A DNA stretch of 64,000 bases, from positions 310,001-374,000 of the forward strand of contig NZ_BDCC01000009.1 in NCBI RefSeq assembly GCF_001613305.1, written 5' to 3'. Source of the stretch: Nocardia vaccinii NBRC 15922 (GTDB taxonomy: Bacteria > Actinomycetota > Actinomycetes > Mycobacteriales > Mycobacteriaceae). Positions 7,651 to 15,695 of the stretch are shown here, in pieces (position 1 is the stretch's first letter; every line of letters starts with the position of its first letter). The notes below the pieces were generated by a model, which was not told the DNA's origin, did not search any database, and worked only from the letters and a program-made list of their open reading frames with translations. The translations under genes and the position numbers were made by a program.

Positions 7651-9261
7651 CTAGCTACCGTCCCACCGGCGGCCTTCCGGCAGGTCCGTCTCCACCACCT
7701 CGGCGTCCAGAATCTCGTCGGGATCGACAACGGGTTCCAGGGCGGCCTGCTCCTCGACGAGTTCACCGTCGATCTCCTCGACGTCCGGATTGCCGTGCCG
7801 GGCGTGGCGGTCGTAGTCGAGCTCGTCGTAGCCGCGGCCGCCGTAGCCCTGACTCTCGTAGCCGCGGTCGGCATAACCCTGGTCGAGATAGCGACGCTCG
7901 TGCTCGTAGTCGCCGGCTTCGTAACCGTCCCGTTCGTAATAGCCGTCCTCGGCGTACTCCTCGTCGTACTCGTCCTCGTGATATTCCTCGTCGGCGTAGC
8001 TCGCATCCGCGTATTCGTGTTCGTCGACGAGTTCGGCGGCGGGGACGGCCAGGAACCAGCGCGAACCGATCAGACCGAGGTATCCGGCCACCGCGAACCA
8101 GGCGAATGCCAAGCCGGCGAACAGGAATACGCCCGTCCCGATCGCGCCGAAAGAACCCACCTCGCCACCGGCGATCGCGCCGAGCACACCGAGGATCACC
8201 GCCCCGACCGCCGCCGCGGTCAACGTCGCCCACGGCCGCAGCGGCTGATCGTAGGTGCCGCGCGCGCAGTCCCGCCCGGCCAGCAAACCCACCGCTGCGG
8301 GCACGGCCAGCACCACCGGCCACCATCCGGCCGCCGGTCCGGTCGGTACCGCGGCCAGGATGGGCAGCGCGGGAACCGGCGCACCCGAGACCGAGAACAC
8401 GCTCAGCCCGCCGACGCCGATGTGCACGTGCGCGCCGACCAGCAAGCCCGTCGCGCCGACGATCGTATTCGGCAGGTAGGCCAGCGACAGCAGCGACAGC
8501 CCGAGCGCGCCGCCGATATTGCCCGACGCGCGGTAGGTCTCACCGATCCGGGACCAGTGCAGCAGGAAGGACAGCAGGGTGAGCGCCGCGGCGCACAACA
8601 GCAGCCGCCATACCGTGCGCACCGCGATCCGGACCGCGGATTCGACCCACAGCGGGATTCGCGCGATCACCCGGTCGCGCAACGGATTGGGCCGCCCGGC
8701 CAGCCCGGCCAGGGCCGCCGCCAGATGCAATCCGCCCACCCAGGCGAAGGCGGCCAAGGCCTGCGGCGCTTGCAGCGCTACCACCGCCGCGGCGTCCTCG
8801 GCCACCGCGAGACATACCGCGGTGACCAACAGCGGTCCCGCCAGCGCGGCGGCCACGATCCAGCCCAGATCCGCGCGGGAGGAGCGCGGTTCCACCGCGC
8901 GGGCGCAGTCGCGGGCGGTCAGCCACAGCACCAGACCCGTCGGAACCAGCGGCAGCAGACTCAACGTCGTGCGGCCGATCACCAACGGAACCTGGTGCAC
9001 CGCAAGCCAACCCGCGGCGATCGCGCCCGATGCGCCGGTCATCGCGCTCCCCGCGGCGGACAGCGTCGCCAGGACCAATGCCACGATCACCACGATCGTG
9101 TAACTGGTCGCCCGCGCGGCGACGATGAGCAGTACCCGAGCCCGATCCGGGCTCAGCGACAGGAACAGATTGTCCTCGGGCCCGTGCCCCGGGCCGCGGG
9201 CATTCTCATCACGCGGCGGGCGTGCGTCGCGGGGATCCCACCGGACGGGAGAAGCTTTCAC
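7651..9261 (-). CDS. perM: PerM-like polytopic membrane protein (DUF6350)
   Basis: 536 residues from GTG at 9261, which has GGGGGAG upstream. An ATG at 9318 would add 19 Arg-rich residues and is less likely. About 10 membrane segments fill residues 40-410 (IVVIVALVLATLSAAGSAM, LSLLPLVPTGLVLWLTA). The last 130 residues are a cytosolic tail very rich in Tyr, Glu, Asp and Gly, with degenerate RGYESQGYGGRGYDE-type repeats. Position next to purN/purH and the Rv0954 homologue matches M. tuberculosis PerM (Rv0955), reported to support cell division during persistence. The acidic Tyr-rich tail is probably disordered. Confidence 0.85.
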   Translation of the reverse strand: MKASPVRWDPRDARPPRDENARGPGHGPEDNLFLSLSPDRARVLLIVAARATSYTIVVIVALVLATLSAAGSAMTGASGAIAAGWLAVHQVPLVIGRTTLSLLPLVPTGLVLWLTARDCARAVEPRSSRADLGWIVAAALAGPLLVTAVCLAVAEDAAAVVALQAPQALAAFAWVGGLHLAAALAGLAGRPNPLRDRVIARIPLWVESAVRIAVRTVWRLLLCAAALTLLSFLLHWSRIGETYRASGNIGGALGLSLLSLAYLPNTIVGATGLLVGAHVHIGVGGLSVFSVSGAPVPALPILAAVPTGPAAGWWPVVLAVPAAVGLLAGRDCARGTYDQPLRPWATLTAAAVGAVILGVLGAIAGGEVGSFGAIGTGVFLFAGLAFAWFAVAGYLGLIGSRWFLAVPAAELVDEHEYADASYADEEYHEDEYDEEYAEDGYYERDGYEAGDYEHERRYLDQGYADRGYESQGYGGRGYDELDYDRHARHGNPDVEEIDGELVEEQAALEPVVDPDEILDAEVVETDLPEGRRWDGS

Positions 9262-9476
9262 GGTCCGACTCCCCCGCGACGTCCGGCATTCGATGCGACA
9301 GTCACGACTTCCCCTCACGACGGGTCGGCGCGCCCGCTTTCACCACGGCGCTCCCTCACGACACCCCAGGGTGACAGCTTCCACCGTGTCGGCGAGTCAG
9401 GCGCGCCGACACGCACCCGACTCGCCGATATCGATCGTCACACCGCTCATGCTCGGTTCGTCCGGGTATGGGGCAG

Positions 9477-9569
9477 TCACGACAGGTCACGGAATTCATC
9501 GGCACCGATGCCGGCTTTCGCCAACACCTCGACCACGTCCGCGCCGGATGCCACCGGGAGTCGAGTCAC
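9477..9569 (-). pseudogene. hicA: hicA toxin with internal deletion
   Basis: GTG at 9569 overlaps the hicB stop (GTGA), as in an intact hicBA pair. The 30-residue product starts like HicA (TRLPVASGADVVEVLAKAG) and ends like HicA (IGADEFRDLS), but everything between is gone. That includes the RNA-binding basic strand and the catalytic histidine of the usual 60-75-residue toxin. The join is in frame. The toxin should be inactive, which leaves the antitoxin unpaired. Confidence 0.7.
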
Positions 9570-9811
9570 GCCACTTCCACCTGAACAGGAGCCGTGATCG
9601 GGTGCGCTGAGATCGCGGCGCACTCCTGCGAAGTCACGTATTCCACATGCAACTCGGCTGCTTCGCGCACATTCGCAAGCACCTCCTCGACCGTGTCACC
9701 CTGACTGATCGCACCAGGCAGCTCGGCGAGCCGCGCTGTGCACCCACCCTCCGAGTCCGGCGTCAGCACCGCCTGAGGTGAACCGACTCCATCATGTGGA
9801 CAAGGTTTCAT
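9566..9811 (-). CDS. hicB: HicB-family antitoxin
   Basis: 81 residues from ATG at 9811. An in-frame ATG at 9847 would add 12. The core QAVLTPDSEGGCTARLAELPGAISQGDTVEEVLANVREAAELHVE is the HicB partial RNase-H-like fold: beta strand, LPG, QGDT and the EA..N.REA helix. HicB binds and silences the mRNA-interferase HicA and can repress its own promoter. No C-terminal ribbon-helix-helix or HTH is evident in the remaining 25 residues. A 16-bp tandem duplication lies exactly at the start region, so the N-terminus may be altered. The partner toxin is deleted. Confidence 0.78.
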   Translation of the reverse strand: MKPCPHDGVGSPQAVLTPDSEGGCTARLAELPGAISQGDTVEEVLANVREAAELHVEYVTSQECAAISAHPITAPVQVEVA

Positions 9812-9824
9812 GTGGACAAGGTTC
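9793..9824. repeat. 16-bp tandem duplication at the hicB start
   Basis: Two adjacent 16-bp units (9793-9808 and 9809-9824) agree at 15 of 16 positions. A 16-bp insertion is not a multiple of three, so it shifts the frame at the hicB N-terminus. Confidence 0.85.
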
Positions 9825-9913
9825 CCTATCGTGCGCCACTCGTCCATGCGTAATCCAGGGCACGCCGGTGAATCAGGCGAACACGCCGGGGCGAGCGACG
9901 ACCGACGATACAG

Positions 9914-10996
9914 CTACTTCTTGTCGTCCTCGCCGGGACGGAACGCGGTGGTGGGGTCCGCGGCCGGGTTGGCGGGCCGCTCCTCACCGAAGGGGTTGAC
10001 CGGCTTGGCCGTGCTCGCCGACTGCCCGGGCTGACCGGCCGCGGCGCCCTGACCGCCCTGCTGCTGACCGAAGTTCAGCGAGCCGTACTGCGGCTGCTGG
10101 CCACCGGCCGCCTCACCACCCGGATTCGATCCGGACGGCTGCTGCTGAGCCGCGTACCCGCCCGGCTGCTGACCGTACTGCTGCTGGCCGTACTGCTGCT
10201 GACCGTAGGGCGACTGCGCCTGACCCTGCTGCTGACCGTACTGCGGGTACTGCTGGCCGTAGGGCGACTGGGCCGACTGACCGTAACCGGGCTGCTGACC
10301 GTACTGACCGTAGGACGGCTGGCTCTGTCCCTGCTGAGACTGGGCCGAGGGCGGCTGCTGACCGTACTGGCCCGGCTGCGCCTGACCATACGCCTGCTGG
10401 CCGTAGCCCGGTGTGCTGTAACCTCCCGGAACAGCCTGTGGCGTAGCCGGTTTCGGTGCCGGCACGGACAGGATGCCGCTTTCGAAGAGCACCACGACAA
10501 CGGCCGCGGCGGTCTGCACGAGCGCCAGGAAGAGCACCACCCAGGCGCCCCAGCCCACACTGACCCCGTCGGGCACCTCGATCACGATGAAGATCAGGCC
10601 GACGAACCCGGCCGCGGAAACCGCCGCCGCGGCGCCGGTCCAGTTCTGCCCGGGCAACAGCGACAGACCCGCCAGCAGGCCGCCGGCCAGGAGCACGATC
10701 AACACCGACACGGCGAACGAGAAGAAGAAATCGCTGCTGGTCGCGGGGGTCTGCAAACCCTCGCCGAGGTCGTGGCTGCTCGTGGAGACGAACGGCGCGA
10801 AACCCAGCAGGAAGTTGATGACGCCGAGCACGGCGGCGCCGACGGTGAGATAGAACGGCAGCCCCATGGCATTCGAACCCGGGCGACCCGCTTTGCTGCT
10901 GGTAGCACCGCCCGGCTGCTGCGCGAAGCCGGGCGCGGAGGAGGGTGGCGTCGGCGCGGGTGCGTTGTACCCGGAGCCCCCGGACGGGTATGACAT
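9914..10996 (-). CDS. DUF5336 membrane protein, Rv0954/34-kDa antigen homologue
   Basis: 360 residues with an ATG start. A short Pro/Gly-rich N-terminus is followed by four membrane helices in about 45-190 (LTVGAAVLGVINFLLGFAPF, FAVSVLIVLLAGGLLAGLSLL, AAVSAAGFVGLIFIVIEV, WVVLFLALVQTAAAVVVVLF). A long low-complexity tail (about 200-340) repeats QYGQQPGYGQ-like units. Gene position beside perM and sucCD matches M. tuberculosis Rv0954, a cell-envelope protein of unclear function that is antigenic in related mycobacteria. The Gln/Gly/Tyr tail is probably disordered and cytosolic. Confidence 0.88.
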   Translation of the reverse strand: MSYPSGGSGYNAPAPTPPSSAPGFAQQPGGATSSKAGRPGSNAMGLPFYLTVGAAVLGVINFLLGFAPFVSTSSHDLGEGLQTPATSSDFFFSFAVSVLIVLLAGGLLAGLSLLPGQNWTGAAAAVSAAGFVGLIFIVIEVPDGVSVGWGAWVVLFLALVQTAAAVVVVLFESGILSVPAPKPATPQAVPGGYSTPGYGQQAYGQAQPGQYGQQPPSAQSQQGQSQPSYGQYGQQPGYGQSAQSPYGQQYPQYGQQQGQAQSPYGQQQYGQQQYGQQPGGYAAQQQPSGSNPGGEAAGGQQPQYGSLNFGQQQGGQGAAAGQPGQSASTAKPVNPFGEERPANPAADPTTAFRPGEDDKK

Positions 10997-11265
10997 GTCG
11001 TCGTCTCCTTATCGAGTCCTTCGTAGTCAAGATTGAATTCCCTCTTGACGCTACTGCACGAAAGCGCCCGGGTCACGGCCACCGCGAACCGCGCAGTCGG
11101 CCGGAATGTGCGCCCGATGAACCAGGTGAACCAGCTGATCGTGCTACCGGGAGGAGATAAAGGAGGTTTGCCGTGAATCTTTCGGAAATGTTCTGCACAG
11201 TGGTTCGCACCCTCGGGCTGTGCCACGTATTCCCAGCACCGTGAACACGCGCCCGAGGCAATGAC
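10997..11265. other. Intergenic region between sucD and the DUF5336 gene
   Basis: About 270 bases holding the upstream region of the DUF5336 gene. I see no recognisable gene. A minus-strand frame beginning at 11277 reads into the DUF5336 gene out of frame and shows no family motif. Confidence 0.5.
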
Positions 11266-11298
11266 GAAGGCCGTCACCCCAATTGGGTGACGGCCTTC
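11266..11298 (-). terminator. sucD terminator
   Basis: Perfect 14-bp stem (11266-11279 with 11285-11298) with a 5-nt loop, starting 16 bases after the sucD stop. Confidence 0.82.
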
Positions 11299-11314
11299 CT
11301 GCTGTCTACTGGGC

Positions 11315-12229
11315 TCAGGCCTCGACGCTGGCCTTCTCCAGGATCTCCCGGGCCAGCGCGGCGGTCTCGGACGGCGTCTTGCCGACCTTGACGCCCGCGG
11401 CCTCGAGGGCCTCCTTCTTCGCGGCGGCGGTACCGGCCGAACCGGAGACGATCGCGCCCGCGTGCCCCATGGTCTTGCCCTCGGGGGCGGTGAAGCCCGC
11501 GACGTAGCCGACGACGGGCTTGCTGACGTTGGCCTTGATGTAGGCCGCGGCGCGCTCCTCGGCGTCGCCGCCGATCTCGCCGATCATCACGATGACCTTG
11601 GTCTCCGGATCCTTCTCGAACGCCTCGATGGCGTCGATGTGGGTGGTGCCGATGACCGGGTCGCCGCCGATGCCGATGGCGGTGGAGAAGCCGAAGTCGC
11701 GCAGCTCGTACATCATCTGGTAGGTCAGGGTGCCGGACTTGGACACCAGGCCGATCGGGCCCTTGCCGGTGATGTTGTTCGGCGTGATGCCGACCAGCGA
11801 CTCGCCCGGGGTGATGATGCCGGGGCAGTTCGGGCCGATGATCCGGGTCTTGCCGCCCTTGTCGACGTTGTAGGCCCACGCGTAGGCGGTGTCCTGCACC
11901 GGGATGCCCTCGGTGATGACGACCAGCAGCGGGATCTCCGCGTCGATGGCCTCGATGATGGCGTCCTTGGAGAACGCCGGCGGCACGAACGCGATCGAGA
12001 CGTCGGCGCCGGTCTTCTCCATCGCCTCGGCGACGGTCGCGAACACGGGCAGCTCGACGGGGTTGCCGTCCTTGTCGGTGTGCGAGACGGTGGTGCCCGC
12101 CTTACGGGCGTTGACGCCGCCGAGCACCTGGGTGCCGGCCTTGAGCATCAGCGCGGTGTGCTTGGTGCCCTCGCCACCGGTGATGCCCTGGACGATGACC
12201 TTGGAGTCCTTGTTGAGGAAAATAGACAT
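11315..12229 (-). CDS. sucD: Succinyl-CoA synthetase (ligase) alpha subunit
   Basis: 304 residues with an ATG start. The alpha subunit binds CoA and carries the phosphohistidine that relays phosphate between succinyl phosphate and the nucleotide in the TCA cycle. The N-terminal CoA-binding Rossmann domain has [18 protein letters not shown] and [13 protein letters not shown]. The ligase domain has [12 protein letters not shown], and the active-site histidine is in GHAGAIVSG. Length is normal. It starts 13 bases after sucC on the same strand, so the two form an operon, closed by the hairpin at 11266. Confidence 0.97.
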   Translation of the reverse strand: MSIFLNKDSKVIVQGITGGEGTKHTALMLKAGTQVLGGVNARKAGTTVSHTDKDGNPVELPVFATVAEAMEKTGADVSIAFVPPAFSKDAIIEAIDAEIPLLVVITEGIPVQDTAYAWAYNVDKGGKTRIIGPNCPGIITPGESLVGITPNNITGKGPIGLVSKSGTLTYQMMYELRDFGFSTAIGIGGDPVIGTTHIDAIEAFEKDPETKVIVMIGEIGGDAEERAAAYIKANVSKPVVGYVAGFTAPEGKTMGHAGAIVSGSAGTAAAKKEALEAAGVKVGKTPSETAALAREILEKASVEA

Positions 12230-12242
12230 TGCCGTTGTTTCC

Positions 12243-13424
<1,182 letters not shown>

Positions 13425-13596
13425 GTACTCACCGTCTCGTCTGCGTTGTGGTGACAACGACTTTGTTGGCGTCCCGTCGTTCCAGGGCGGGTCGGATCGG
13501 ACTCTAATCACTCGCGAGCACGGGAAATCAGCCGCATACAGCCTAAGTGGCACAGGTCACCGGCCCATGCCCGGGAGGGGAAAACCGCTGGCCACC

Positions 13597-13612
13597 CCTA
13601 CTCACGAGTAGG
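13597..13612. promoter_or_regulatory. Inverted repeat CCTACTC-AC-GAGTAGG
   Basis: Perfect 7-2-7 inverted repeat in the sucC upstream region, 173 bases before the sucC start codon. It looks like an operator. The binding protein is unknown. Confidence 0.4.
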
Positions 13613-13663
13613 TTGCCACGGCGGCTGCGGGACCAGGGTTCGAGCCATTCGCGAGGATGGAAT

Positions 13664-13680
13664 TACTACGCCGCGTAGTA
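13664..13680. promoter_or_regulatory. 17-bp palindrome TACTACGC-C-GCGTAGTA
   Basis: Perfect palindrome in the sucC / M23 peptidase divergent intergenic region. It is compatible with a dimeric repressor or activator. The regulator is unknown. Confidence 0.4.
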
Positions 13681-13734
13681 TTCGAAATGCCGCGTACCCG
13701 CTCCGATATCGAACATGTTATTCCCGGAAATTCT

Positions 13735-13750
13735 TGTGATGAATCTCACA
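13735..13750. promoter_or_regulatory. Crp/GlxR-type site between sucC and the M23 peptidase gene
   Basis: TGTGATGAATCTCACA matches TGTGA-N6-TCACA exactly. It lies about 310 bases from the sucC start and 280 from the peptidase start, so it could control either through a long leader. cAMP control of a TCA gene and a cell-wall hydrolase is plausible but not shown. Confidence 0.6.
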
Positions 13751-13817
13751 TGCAGGCGTAGATGCGTCGGAGCGCTTGCCGGGTCGCAATCGTTTCGTTA
13801 CCGTCGATGCGACCGAT

Positions 13818-13834
13818 GTCACAACAAGGTCACA
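13818..13834 (+). promoter_or_regulatory. Direct repeat GTCACA-N5-GTCACA, possible MtrA site
   Basis: Two GTCACA words 11 bp apart, about one helical turn, upstream of a LytM-type peptidase gene. OmpR-family regulators bind such tandem repeats, and MtrA is known to recognise GTCACA-like repeats and control cell-wall hydrolases. The assignment is inference. Confidence 0.4.
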
Positions 13835-14029
13835 AGACCGGCATGAACGAGGGCGTCCGACGCGGTAGTCTCTGTACTCCCGACCGGGCTCCACCGGACG
13901 ACTACATTCCGCAGCTGACGGGCACAGGAGGACGGCAGGCTTGTTGCAGCACAGCGCTCCGCAGGTAGAGAGCCGCGTCGCAGGCGACCCGTCGACCGCA
14001 CGACACCATCTCTCCTCAGGTATTCGGTA

Positions 14030-15175
14030 ATGAGTGGCGATCCGTTTCAGCCGGGACATCGCGCCCCCTCCGCATTGCGTTACCGCCGCGAGGGCGACGG
14101 TCTGAGCAACCTCGGCGATGCCGCGTCGTTCGGCGGGTATGCCGGGCCCGCGCGCCGCGCCGACAGCTGGTCGGGCGCCGCCTCGGCGGCTACCTGGAAC
14201 GTACCCGTCGGCGATACGTGGAACACGCCTTCGGACGCGTGGGCAGACCCCGAACCCGACGAATGGCAGCAGACCCCCGAATACCACTGGGGGGAACCGT
14301 CTTCCGAGGATCCCCCGTGGGACCCCTGGGCTTCGGACGATCCGTCCGCGGTCGAGCAGATCGACTACGACCAGCCCGACGAGCCGTATCAGCCCATCTC
14401 CCGCGGCACGCGCGGCAACGCCGGCCACCGGCCCGCTCGTGTCCCGGGCGCGCACCGGATGCCCGTTCCGCCCGCAGCCCTCAAGGGTCGCGCGGCTGTC
14501 GTGGCGGTCGCCGCCGGCGCGGTCGTCGCCGCCGGCCAGGCCGGTGCGCAGCATGTCGGCAGTCAGCGCCCTGCCACGGCCGACGCGCCGAGGACCGGTG
14601 AGATACGCCAGGTCGCGGCCTCCACGCCCACCAACGGCGCCGCGACTTCGAATCAGTCGCCGCAGGTGCTCGACGCCGCACCGGTGACCGATATCAGTCA
14701 GTTCCAGGATGTGCTGCACCACGGGCAGCAGTTCGCCGAAAGCCTTGCCGCCCAGGCCGCGGCCAAACTCCGGCCGGTCTTCGTGAAGTTCGCCAGCGGC
14801 ACCTTCACCTCCGGGTACGGCACCCGCTGGGGCGTGCTGCACCCCGGCGTCGACATCGCGGGCCCGATCGGCACACCCATCTACGCGGTCATGGACGGCA
14901 CCGTCATCGATGCCGGGCCGGCCTCGGGCTTCGGCATGTGGGTGCGGCTACGTCACGAGGACGGCACCGTCACCGTCTACGGGCACGTCAACACCACCAC
15001 GGTGTCGGTGGGCCAGCACGTCATGGCGGGCGATCAGATCGCCACCATCGGCAACCGGGGTTTCTCCACCGGCCCGCACTGCCACTTCGAGGTCTGGCTG
15101 CACGGAACCGACCGCATAAACCCACTCCCCTGGCTTGCCAGCCGCGGCATTTCCCTGGGCCCCGAAGAGGATTAG
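14030..15175 (+). CDS. M23 (LytM-type) peptidoglycan endopeptidase, membrane-anchored
   Basis: 381 residues with an ATG start. A long Trp/Asp/Glu/Pro-rich cytosolic N-terminus (1-150) is followed by one hydrophobic segment (VVAVAAGAVVAAGQA, about 158-175), a linker, and a C-terminal M23 domain (about 260-375). The zinc ligands are visible: HPGVDIA (His and Asp) and HCHFEVW (HxH). The enzyme should cut peptidoglycan cross-bridges outside the membrane and corresponds in position to M. tuberculosis Rv0950c. It is divergent from sucC, and its leader is long (over 200 bases), which leaves room for control of the mRNA. Confidence 0.9.
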   Translation: MSGDPFQPGHRAPSALRYRREGDGLSNLGDAASFGGYAGPARRADSWSGAASAATWNVPVGDTWNTPSDAWADPEPDEWQQTPEYHWGEPSSEDPPWDPWASDDPSAVEQIDYDQPDEPYQPISRGTRGNAGHRPARVPGAHRMPVPPAALKGRAAVVAVAAGAVVAAGQAGAQHVGSQRPATADAPRTGEIRQVAASTPTNGAATSNQSPQVLDAAPVTDISQFQDVLHHGQQFAESLAAQAAAKLRPVFVKFASGTFTSGYGTRWGVLHPGVDIAGPIGTPIYAVMDGTVIDAGPASGFGMWVRLRHEDGTVTVYGHVNTTTVSVGQHVMAGDQIATIGNRGFSTGPHCHFEVWLHGTDRINPLPWLASRGISLGPEED

Positions 15176-15208
15176 CTGGGTTTAATGGCCTCCGCTCCGC
15201 TACGGCTG

Positions 15209-15301
15209 TTTTCGGCGCGCTTGATGGCTCGTCGTTCACCCCTCGAGACTCGGCCTTCGGCCATGCGCTTCGAGGGCTGAACGACGAGCCCGCGCCGAAA
15301 A
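15209..15301. repeat. Large imperfect inverted repeat
   Basis: The arms (about 15209-15245 and 15271-15301) pair along TTTTCGGCGCG and GGCTCGTCGTTCA, with a 6-base bulge on the left arm. It could act as a terminator for the convergent peptidase and uvrD1 genes. Confidence 0.65.
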
Positions 15302-15580
15302 CCTAGGTGTTGGTGTGCTGAGCCTTTCGCTTCGCGGGCGACTCCCAGCGGGACAGAGACGCTTCGCCGCTGGGCGCGTCAGTCCTCGCCTTGCCTCGCT
15401 TCGGCGGGGTTTCAGTGTCCAGAAGCTTGTGTTGTGCGGTCGAGACTCGGGGTTTCGGCCATGCGCTTCCAAGAAGTGAACGACCAGCCCGCGCCGAGGA
15501 CCTTCGGAGTCGGCCTTTCCGAGTCTTTCGCAGCGCGGGCGACTATCAGCGGAACGGAGACGCTTCGCCGCTGGGCGCGA
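15243..15580. repeat. Diverged tandem duplication, about 140-bp units 197 bp apart
   Basis: The units at about 15243-15380 and 15440-15580 share TCGAGACTCGG, TTCGGCCATGCGCTTC, CAGCCCGCGCCGA-like words and GAGACGCTTCGCCGCTGGGC. The whole 15176-15695 gap looks like intergenic repeat DNA without a gene. Confidence 0.65.
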
Positions 15581-15695
15581 TCGAGGTGGTCACAAGGACG
15601 GAAGCACACCTCGGCAGCAGGGAGTACGCCGGGCATCACGGGCCGTGGTGGACGCTCTCGCGGAGAGTGTGGCGAAGTCTCTGCGCGACAACCTT

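Noticed and set aside
10699..11277. Minus-strand frame starting MTAFVIASGACSRCWEYV
   Set aside because: It runs into the DUF5336 gene in the wrong frame and shows no family motif beyond two cysteines.
13835..14029. Possible c-di-AMP (ydaO-type) riboswitch in the peptidase leader
   Set aside because: Such switches precede actinobacterial wall hydrolase genes, but I could not match the conserved core by eye. An Infernal search with the ydaO-yuaA model would decide.
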